DNA from: Methanobacteriaceae archaeon
GTDB taxonomy: Archaea > Methanobacteriota > Methanobacteria > Methanobacteriales > Methanobacteriaceae
NCBI GenBank assembly: GCA_029219465.1
Contig: JAQXTL010000004.1
Coordinates: forward strand, 1-64,000
Reading direction: 5' to 3'
Length of the DNA: 64,000 nucleotides
Under the pieces are notes generated by a model, which searched no databases, was not told the DNA's origin, and worked only from the letters and a program-made list of their open reading frames with translations. This document shows positions 57,705 through 64,000 of the stretch, one piece after another. Position 1 is the stretch's first letter; every line of letters begins with the position of its first letter. The position numbers and the translations under genes are program-made.

Positions 57705-58849
57705 TAAGCAGAACCCCCTGCATATTGTACTAAAATAGATTCATCTAAATTAGATGCAATACTCCAAGTTTTTTCGAAACTGGAGCGAATAGTTGAAATA
57801 GAATCTCTATCATCATATATAGCACCGTATTCGAAATCATTATTACCTGCAGAGATAATCATTGCATAAGAATCATCTGCAATCAAGTTAACTGTATGAA
57901 CTTTAGGAACTGTTTTGATATGTACTCCCTGTTTTAATAAAGATGAAATCAAGAACATGTAAGACATATCAGACGGATCAAATTCATCAATAATAATTCT
58001 TGAATAGGATGAAGGCACATGAGATAAAAATCTATCAGATAAATTGTTTAAAGAAGGAATTTCTAACATGACTTCTTTGTTAATATGAACAGCCAATTTA
58101 TCAAATGCTTCTTGTGAAGTTAAAACTTCTTCATCAGAAATGATATGACTATTAAGGGATTTAGGTACAGGCAATTTTTCAGGATCATTAATGTCAATCT
58201 TGATATCTCTAGGTTCAGTTACTTCAGATGCAACATATTTTGGGGAAGGGAGATCATCTTCAGTTGGTTCTTCTAATGCACGTTTGATTTCCTCAGATTT
58301 ATCAGTTTCAATAACAATTGGTTCAACGCTTTCGCTACCTTGTTCAAAATAATCTGCTTGACGTTTTTTAGGAACTCTAGTTACTTTTAATGGTCTTCCA
58401 TATTGAGGAGTGAAAACTAATGGTTTATCTAAATCCACTTCTTTTTCTTCTCTTGGAACTCCCCTCAATACTAATTTGGAATCATCTGAATTGCCATAGT
58501 ACTCACCAGGAGTTGAATCTGAAAATTCTTCAACAACTAAATCATCATACCCTATTTCATCATAATCATCATATTCACGGCGAACTCTTAAAGGTCCCTG
58601 TGAAGTGTTTTGTCTGTTAAATCCAGAATTAACTTCTTTTGAATCTAAAAACTCTTTAATTTTATTAGCAGTTTTATCAACATTGGATTCAACGATATAA
58701 CTAGCTATTAGAACCATTCCAATAACTATAATCAACAAACCAACTATTAATAAAATATCTACTAAATTATATGTATATGTCTCATAAGAAATGAGGACAC
58801 CAATTACAAATAAAATAAAACCTGAAACTAATTTTATCGCATTTCCCAC
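57704..58849 (-). CDS. Membrane protein with degenerate PLD/TrmB-like C-terminal domain
   Basis: 381 residues. Two N-terminal helices (about 5-23 and 28-51), an acidic linker (about 60-245), and a folded C-terminal part (about 250-375). This C-terminal part has VHIKTVPKVHTVNLIADDSYAMII and a final FEKTWSIA, recalling the phospholipase-D-like effector domain of TrmB-type proteins; the HxK lysine is replaced by Val, so catalysis is unlikely. It may sense a ligand at the membrane. It is coupled to UPF0173 and lies divergent from the pilin-like genes. Confidence 0.65.
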   Translation of the reverse strand: MGNAIKLVSGFILFVIGVLISYETYTYNLVDILLIVGLLIIVIGMVLIASYIVESNVDKTANKIKEFLDSKEVNSGFNRQNTSQGPLRVRREYDDYDEIGYDDLVVEEFSDSTPGEYYGNSDDSKLVLRGVPREEKEVDLDKPLVFTPQYGRPLKVTRVPKKRQADYFEQGSESVEPIVIETDKSEEIKRALEEPTEDDLPSPKYVASEVTEPRDIKIDINDPEKLPVPKSLNSHIISDEEVLTSQEAFDKLAVHINKEVMLEIPSLNNLSDRFLSHVPSSYSRIIIDEFDPSDMSYMFLISSLLKQGVHIKTVPKVHTVNLIADDSYAMIISAGNNDFEYGAIYDDRDSISTIRSSFEKTWSIASNLDESILVQYAGGSA

Positions 58850-58968
58850 GTTTTCACCCTTATAAATTTTTAATCACTCTATTAAACTACTATATATTAT
58901 CTAAATAACTATTTATAAACCTAATGGAAAAAAACGCCAAAATTTAAAAAGAACAAAACTACAATAAG

Positions 58969-59026
58969 TATTACTTTTTTATAAAATAGTAATATTAATA
59001 TAGTAAAAAATCCAATTAAAAATTGG
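58969..59026 (+). promoter_or_regulatory. Promoter and dyads of the pilin-like genes
   Basis: TATTACT (58969-58975) and AGTAATA (58988-58994) frame a TATAAAAT box (58980-58987). About 30 bp later, CCAATT (59012-59017) and AATTGG (59021-59026) form a hairpin whose last GG is the start of the ribosome site GGTGA (59025-59029). Both elements are direct sequence features; roles in regulation are inferred. Confidence 0.5.
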
Positions 59027-59034
59027 TGAAAAAC

Positions 59035-59241
59035 ATGCAAAATATCAACTCACTCATAAATGAAAATTCAGGTCAAGGCGCTGCAGAATATATTTTACTA
59101 TTCGGAGGAGTGCTTGTAATAGCATTACTTGCCCTAACAATTTATAGATCATATATGGAAACAAGTGATGTTAGCCTCAAGGCAAAAGACGATATAATTG
59201 ATGTAAGGAATACAATTCTTGACAACAGAACACATGTTTAG
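59035..59241 (+). CDS. Class III signal peptide (pilin-like) protein 1
   Basis: 68 residues from ATG 59035; the GTG at 59023 lies in the AATTGGTGA ribosome site. The Q-x-x-x-E type III signal motif GQGAAEYILL precedes a hydrophobic helix (about 20-40), as in archaeal type IV pilins processed by EppA peptidase before the Gln. It is likely an adhesin or pilus minor subunit. The stop overlaps the second pilin ATG by 8 bp (59234-59241). Confidence 0.88.
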   Translation: MQNINSLINENSGQGAAEYILLFGGVLVIALLALTIYRSYMETSDVSLKAKDDIIDVRNTILDNRTHV

Positions 59242-59416
59242 ACAAAAAATAGACAATAAAGGACAGGGAAGTGCAGAACTAATTTTAATAATAGGAGGAA
59301 TAATTGTTGTTGTACTCTTAATATCCACATATATTACGAATATAACAGAAAAAACACAAAAAAATATGGAAAATTTATTAAAAAAAGAAAGAGATTTTTT
59401 GATAAACAAAATATAA
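59234..59416 (+). CDS. Class III signal peptide (pilin-like) protein 2
   Basis: 60 residues from ATG 59234, overlapping the first stop. The motif GQGSAELILI and a following hydrophobic helix are as in the first gene. The short charged C-terminus (NLLKKERDFLINKI) has no globular domain. Probably co-translated with the first; the two may form one filament. TTG 59219 reads inside the first gene and is not the start. Confidence 0.85.
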   Translation: MFRQKIDNKGQGSAELILIIGGIIVVVLLISTYITNITEKTQKNMENLLKKERDFLINKI

Positions 59417-59434
59417 AATAGAGAGCTCATCTCT

Positions 59435-60445
59435 CTATTTTCCCATAAATGTTGAATTTAAAATTTCATCCCAAGATTCGGAATTGATATTTTCTAATTT
59501 GAAACTAGATCTAGTTAAGATTCTAATGTTTTGAGGACATGCTTTTACACAGGCACCACATAAATTACAAAATGTCAAATCAGTAACGGATTTTCCATCA
59601 ACGATTGTAACAGCCCTACATGGACAAACATCAAGACATGCGTGGCAGGAATCACCTTTACAGATTTTTTCTTCCTCTTCAACTAACTCCAATTTACCTT
59701 CAAATGGTTTAATTATATCAACCGCATCAACTGGACAGACTTCACTACACCATGAGCAGTACACACATGAGTTTTCCAAGATGATAGTTTCTCCAGTGAT
59801 TTTAGGAACTTTAATTTCATCTCCATACATACAGGTTGAACATATTTGTTTAATTGCATCTTCTGGACATACTCTTTTACAAACACCACAGAAAATACAT
59901 TTTGAAGTATCAACTTCGATAGAATTGTTTAATTTATCAACAGATGATGTTGGAATATTTTTAATTGTAATTGCTCCAACAGGACACATATCGCTACAAA
60001 AAGAACAATATATACAATCATCCCCATTAATTTCGATTTCTCCCCTTACTAAATCAACAGCATTAGGAAGATTTCTTTTGAAAATAATGGAATCTCTTGG
60101 ACATGCCCTATAACATTTTCCACAATACATACAATCTTCATCATCGATTTTAGAATCTTTGTTCCAGGAAGGATAAGAATCAACTTCTTTAATATTCTCC
60201 CCGTCAACAGTCAATGATAATGCATCAAAAGGACAAGCTATTGAACATAATCCACAAAATACACAGGAATCTTTGTTAACAGAAATTAAATCCATTTCTA
60301 TTAATCCACGTGCAATAGGAACAATTGGCCCTAACCTTAAAGAGGAAGTAGGACAAACGTCAGCACAAATTCCACAGCCAACACAATTTTTATCATCATA
60401 TGACAAATTACGGAATTCTTCACCGTTTCTTTTAATATCAAACAT
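59435..60445 (-). CDS. Polyferredoxin with eight [4Fe-4S] motifs (FwdF-like)
   Basis: 336 residues from ATG 60445 (GAGGA upstream; the ATG at 60457 overlaps the ferredoxin stop as ATGA). Eight cysteine motifs follow each other: CVGCGICADVCP, CVFCGLCSIACP, CMYCGKCYRACP, CIYCSFCSDMCP, CIFCGVCKRVCP, CVYCSWCSEVCP, a variant CKGDSCHACLDVCP, and CNLCGACVKACP. Count and length match FwdF, the electron-wire subunit of formylmethanofuran dehydrogenase. No other Fwd subunit lies nearby, so it may be a standalone carrier or a second FwdF copy. Confidence 0.85.
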   Translation of the reverse strand: MFDIKRNGEEFRNLSYDDKNCVGCGICADVCPTSSLRLGPIVPIARGLIEMDLISVNKDSCVFCGLCSIACPFDALSLTVDGENIKEVDSYPSWNKDSKIDDEDCMYCGKCYRACPRDSIIFKRNLPNAVDLVRGEIEINGDDCIYCSFCSDMCPVGAITIKNIPTSSVDKLNNSIEVDTSKCIFCGVCKRVCPEDAIKQICSTCMYGDEIKVPKITGETIILENSCVYCSWCSEVCPVDAVDIIKPFEGKLELVEEEEKICKGDSCHACLDVCPCRAVTIVDGKSVTDLTFCNLCGACVKACPQNIRILTRSSFKLENINSESWDEILNSTFMGK

Positions 60446-60453
60446 AAAATTCC

Positions 60454-60645
60454 TCATGCTTTAGAAATAGCTTGATTTGGACAGTTTTGTATGCATAAGT
60501 CACAATCATCACAGTTTTCAGGTACGATAAATACATCACCATCTTTTTCTATGATTGCTCCTTGCTCACAAAGTTTAATACATAATCCTTGTACTGGACA
60601 ATCTTGGATGTGTCCGCATACATTAGCATCAATGTTTACTGGCAT
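60454..60645 (-). CDS. 2[4Fe-4S] ferredoxin-like protein
   Basis: 63 residues. The second motif CDDCDLCIQNCP is canonical; the first is divergent (CGHIQDCPVQGLCIKLC). It precedes the polyferredoxin with an overlap or few bases, so the two likely exchange electrons. Confidence 0.88.
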   Translation of the reverse strand: MPVNIDANVCGHIQDCPVQGLCIKLCEQGAIIEKDGDVFIVPENCDDCDLCIQNCPNQAISKA

Positions 60646-60700
60646 ATTTTCACCCCATAAAATAATTAAGATTGTTATCGGTTAAAACCGATTTTTTAAA

Positions 60701-61159
60701 CTATTTAATGACATTCCCGTTTTGATTAATCTCCCCACTTCTAATACGTGTGGAAGAAATTGGATTGCCATCATATGCTAGCACAAAACTTACTACAACA
60801 ATATCAAGAGGCTTCATGCCTTTAGAAACTCTAATTTCATTAATTTTAACTGCAGTAGGCTCAGTTTCCTCACTAACAACAATTGCATCGAAATCTTCAT
60901 CATGAATTGTAGTTCCATAAGGATCATTTAATGGAATCACAACAAAATTGGATTTATCAGAAAAAAATGCATTTAAATTACTCATCCTTGTTTTACAAGA
61001 ATCAATGTCGCCTTTTAATCCTCCAAAAGCATCAGAGGTAACACCAATCTCAATTTGATTACCTAATTCAAAAGCAGTTGATAATAATTTTTTGTGACCA
61101 TCATGAAATTTGTCAAAAGTTCCACCAACAGCTACTTTATTATATTTCTTAGAGTTCAT
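60701..61159 (-). CDS. coaD: Phosphopantetheine adenylyltransferase, archaeal
   Basis: 152 residues. Nucleotidyltransferase motif GGTFDKFHDGHKKLL (H19-x2-H22) and SSTRIRSGE near the C-terminus. Makes dephospho-CoA from ATP and 4'-phosphopantetheine. The archaeal type is distinct from the bacterial CoaD. Spacing of 55 bp to the ferredoxin downstream. Confidence 0.92.
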   Translation of the reverse strand: MNSKKYNKVAVGGTFDKFHDGHKKLLSTAFELGNQIEIGVTSDAFGGLKGDIDSCKTRMSNLNAFFSDKSNFVVIPLNDPYGTTIHDEDFDAIVVSEETEPTAVKINEIRVSKGMKPLDIVVVSFVLAYDGNPISSTRIRSGEINQNGNVIK

Positions 61160-61246
61160 AATATTGTCCTAATAATTTGCTATAATAACTATTTATCAAA
61201 ACTATTATAAAAATTGTTAGATAAAAAAAGAAAAAATAAAAAATAG

Positions 61247-64000
61247 TTAAAATGGAAGGCTTGCATAATATCCATGTAATGAATAAGAGCCAGTATTCCA
61301 GTTAACTATTGTTCCTAAGGAGTTTCTAGAACTTGTAGCATCTGCAACAGTCCAAACACCATCAATTAAAACCTGATTCCAAACATGTCCATAAGTACTT
61401 CCACTGGAAAACGTACATGTTCCATGGACATATTTAGTTGCAAGTCCTGCTGTTCTAAACATTGCCGCAAGCAAGTGAGCATGATCAACACAGTTTCCAT
61501 TTCCAGACTCTAAAGTACCAACAGCACCATATTTAGTGTCATAATAAAAACTATATGAGATATGATCTCTTACATAGTTAAATATTGCTTTTGCCTTAGA
61601 TTTCTCACTAGTTAAGTCTTTAGTTAATTTATCAACTAATAGCTTAATTTTAGTACTGTTCACTTGACAGTTAGCAGTTGCTGCTAAATATGCCATTAAG
61701 CTGCTGTCCTTAGTAGGAAGCGGTTTAATTTCTACATATGCTGGCATTACATTTTCATCATCATAAAATGAAATTACACGTGAAAATGCATAAACAAGAC
61801 TTTTATAACCTATAGATCCAACATCTGAACTTACAACATTCGGAACTTTACCCTCTGCATCAGCAGTCTTTATAAGATTTTTTGCAACACTAAGATAGTC
61901 TTTTAAGTTACCTGAAGAGTAAGTTGAAGACGGACTACTTGGACCTCCAACATGTTTAATTGAAATTGGTGATTTATTATTAGCTTTTAAATTTACAATA
62001 GATTTAGAAGCTAAATACAAATATTCATTGGTTGTGTAAGTTATACTTCCAATTTTGACTGTAGCTGGCAATTTATAATTCTTATTGATGTAAGATTTCA
62101 CATTTTGAGATGCAGCAATAATCTGATTAATAGTTACTGAACTAACGACAGTTATTGTAGAAGATTCTGTATAAACACCCTGAGAGTATTTAATAACATG
62201 ATTTCCACCGGATAAAACACCTAAACTCACTTTAGCTATACCATTTAAGTCAGATGTGGCTGAATATTTATTACCGTTAATGTTGAATGTAATTTTAACA
62301 TTTTTAACAGGTTTTTTATTTGCATCAGTTACTTTAACAGAATATGAAACTTTACTTCCAATTGAAACATATATATTTTCACCAGTCATTTTGGTTCCTT
62401 TAACAATTATATGTTTCTTAACAGTGCTAGATTTATAATAGTCATTACTTACAACTGCACTAATCGGATAATCTCCAAATGTAAGGCCTATTTTTAACTT
62501 AGCTTCACCTTTTAAGTCAGTGTATTTTGTGTAGCTAACACCTTTAACTGTGAATTTAACTCCTATATTTTTGAGAGGAGTTCCAGATTTGGTTTTAACA
62601 ACAACTTTGAAATAAGACCCATCCCTGTATTTCATCACTAAATCATTAGCAGATATTGTAACAGTTTGTTTTGCGATTATAACCTTATCTGAACCATAGC
62701 AGTAATCAGCATAACCATTTGTTAAATAATAAAATTTAATGGAAGATGTTCCGGGTTTTAAATCAGGAATCTTCAAATATGCATTACCATATGCTGTGGT
62801 TTTTACAGTGTATGTTTTTCCATTGAATACAAACTTAACATACTTATTAGCTAGTGCCTTACCATTTTTTGTAAGTTTAACTTTGAATTTTGGTCCATCT
62901 TTATAAACCATATTCAATGTTGAAGATGTAAATTTTGTAGTTGGAGTTCTAACAGTTATTTTCCCAGATCCTGAAGATGCACTAAAGTGTTTATCTCCAG
63001 CGAAGGTAAAATTAATCGAATATTTTCCAATATCCATTCCAGGAATAGTTAAAGTAGCAACCCCTTTAGAATCTGTGTTAACAGTATACTCTTTATCATT
63101 AATATTGAATACAACAGTCCTGTTGCTGAGTAAAAAACCATGATTAGATTTTAAAGTTACCTTATATGAGTATTTTTTATTAGGCTCAATGTAAGTAGTG
63201 GACAAACTAGGCTTTATAGTTGTATTATCCTTTAGAGAAATGTATTCAACATCTACAGTTTCACCAGAAGCTGGATTTGATATTGAAATAATATGTTTTC
63301 CAGGATATAAATTAATAGATAAATATACAATACCTTTTTCATCTGTTGTCTTGGTGTATGTTACACTACCAATTTTAATGGAAACTTTTGTTTTTGCTAA
63401 AACATTATTATTTTTCCAGAATTTTATAGTGTGTTTAGAAACATATCCATAGCATGAAGAAGTAATATTTGGGCTAATGGATGACAATACTTTAACTTTT
63501 TTAGTGGTTGTGAGACTATTATACTTTGAACTACCTGCATATTTAACATAAATGCTATATGAACCAACAGGTAACGCTGCAGTCTTAACTGTTGCTATAC
63601 CGTTTATACTGGTAGTTGCTGTATAAGTAACACCATTAATTTTAAGAGAAACCTTTTGACTAGCTATTACTTTTCCATTAACATCCTTTAAAGTCACTCT
63701 GAAATATGTAGCAGATTTTGAGTAATGAGTATCACTCATAGTTACCTTAACAGATATTTTAGAAGAAGCACTAATCAAATTATCTGATAGAGAAACAGAT
63801 AATAAATTAGATTTTTTTGAATTATCAATTTCTATAAAATCAGAAGCATGAATATCCTCATAATTATTCTCATAACTGCTTAAATTAGAATTATCAGAAT
63901 AATTACTAAAATTCTCATGAGAATCAACCATATTATTTTGTGAGATAGAATCCCCCATAGGAACTTCTAAATTATCTCTGACAGATATTGAATCAACATC
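61247..64000 (-). CDS. Large Ig-like, pseudomurein-binding, transglutaminase-fold surface protein (5' end outside window)
   Basis: At least 917 residues; the frame stays open through the window edge at 64000, so the true start and signal peptide lie outside. After an Asn/Ser-rich stretch come about six Ig-like repeats of 80-95 residues (roughly 65-605 from ATG 63958). Two segments like pseudomurein-binding repeats follow (about 607-660 and 683-745; INKNYKLPATVKIGSITY). The C-terminal 150 residues have a transglutaminase-type Cys-His-Asp set: GNGNCVDHAH, TYGHVWNQV and VADATSS. It is probably a wall-bound adhesin-like protein or peptidase acting on pseudomurein peptides; related phage enzymes PeiW/PeiP have the same fold, but target here is inferred. 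Confidence 0.85.
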   Translation of the reverse strand, partial: DVDSISVRDNLEVPMGDSISQNNMVDSHENFSNYSDNSNLSSYENNYEDIHASDFIEIDNSKKSNLLSVSLSDNLISASSKISVKVTMSDTHYSKSATYFRVTLKDVNGKVIASQKVSLKINGVTYTATTSINGIATVKTAALPVGSYSIYVKYAGSSKYNSLTTTKKVKVLSSISPNITSSCYGYVSKHTIKFWKNNNVLAKTKVSIKIGSVTYTKTTDEKGIVYLSINLYPGKHIISISNPASGETVDVEYISLKDNTTIKPSLSTTYIEPNKKYSYKVTLKSNHGFLLSNRTVVFNINDKEYTVNTDSKGVATLTIPGMDIGKYSINFTFAGDKHFSASSGSGKITVRTPTTKFTSSTLNMVYKDGPKFKVKLTKNGKALANKYVKFVFNGKTYTVKTTAYGNAYLKIPDLKPGTSSIKFYYLTNGYADYCYGSDKVIIAKQTVTISANDLVMKYRDGSYFKVVVKTKSGTPLKNIGVKFTVKGVSYTKYTDLKGEAKLKIGLTFGDYPISAVVSNDYYKSSTVKKHIIVKGTKMTGENIYVSIGSKVSYSVKVTDANKKPVKNVKITFNINGNKYSATSDLNGIAKVSLGVLSGGNHVIKYSQGVYTESSTITVVSSVTINQIIAASQNVKSYINKNYKLPATVKIGSITYTTNEYLYLASKSIVNLKANNKSPISIKHVGGPSSPSSTYSSGNLKDYLSVAKNLIKTADAEGKVPNVVSSDVGSIGYKSLVYAFSRVISFYDDENVMPAYVEIKPLPTKDSSLMAYLAATANCQVNSTKIKLLVDKLTKDLTSEKSKAKAIFNYVRDHISYSFYYDTKYGAVGTLESGNGNCVDHAHLLAAMFRTAGLATKYVHGTCTFSSGSTYGHVWNQVLIDGVWTVADATSSRNSLGTIVNWNTGSYSLHGYYASLPF

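Noticed and set aside
61247-63900. Possible tandem DNA repeats from Ig-like modules
   Set aside because: Modules are similar as protein but too divergent as DNA; no array or recombination hot spot is visible.
1-64000. CRISPR arrays, insertion sequences, rRNA genes
   Set aside because: No regularly spaced repeats, transposase motifs, terminal inverted repeats or rRNA-like sequences were seen on either strand.

Overview
The window is AT-rich archaeal DNA from a methanogen of the order Methanobacteriales, most likely a Methanobrevibacter close to M. smithii. The evidence is archaeal/eukaryotic-type ribosomal proteins (eL14, eL18, eL19, eL32, eL34, eS4), RNA polymerase subunits RpoD/N/K, archaeal RNase P protein Rpp29, Cbf5, the archaeal mevalonate/isopentenyl-phosphate route to isoprenoids, MvhD- and F420-type redox proteins, FwdF-like polyferredoxin, and a surface protein with pseudomurein-binding repeats. 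Promoters look archaeal (TATA boxes about 25-50 bp upstream) and ribosome binding sites are of the type GGAGG or (A)GGTGAT. The second form contains an in-frame GTG that often makes a gene look longer than it is; I chose starts accordingly.

Layout. 1-1534: a membrane-anchored acidic protein. 1858-4972 (+): LL-diaminopimelate aminotransferase followed by three small uncharacterised proteins. 5046-7914 (-): a lone receiver protein, a receiver-like/glycosyltransferase-2 fusion with membrane helices, and a membrane-anchored surface protein, which look like a signal-controlled polysaccharide synthase unit. 8329-9351 (+): purA. 9730-12297 (-): a three-gene redox unit (molybdopterin-oxidoreductase-like protein without its active-site half, F420 dehydrogenase beta-like protein, MvhD/FlpD-like protein). 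12909-14523 (-): XRE regulator, ImmA/IrrE metallopeptidase and a frameshifted PIN-domain gene, a toxin-antitoxin-like accessory unit. 14785-26986 (-): a long run of isoprenoid, RNase J, MEMO, S2, ferredoxin, enolase, RNA polymerase and ribosomal genes. 27171-27255 (-): tRNA-Ser(GGA). 27484-29811 (+): LemA and DUF2207 genes that interrupt the minus-strand informational cluster. 30031-46703 (-): the large ribosomal protein cluster from uL3 to Cbf5, including SecY, adenylate and cytidylate kinase and an EMC3-like insertase. 47044-47871 (-): SPOUT methyltransferase. 48201-50627 (+): pyruvate carboxylase subunit A and biotin ligase. 50617-57704: mixed metabolic and membrane genes, including RqcH. 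57704-59416: a divergent pair formed by a membrane protein with a PLD/TrmB-like C-terminal domain and two class III-signal pilin-like proteins. 59435-61159 (-): eight-cluster polyferredoxin, ferredoxin and CoA biosynthesis PPAT. 61247-64000 (-, cut by the window edge): a very large Ig-like, pseudomurein-binding, transglutaminase-fold surface protein.

Most of the window is core informational DNA with tight gene spacing and TAATG or ATGA overlaps. The accessory interest lies in the polysaccharide unit at 5-8 kb, the XRE/ImmA/PIN unit at 13-14.6 kb, the redox unit at 9.7-12.3 kb, and the surface-structure genes at 57.7-64 kb. All functional calls come from reading motifs and family resemblance; no database search was run.
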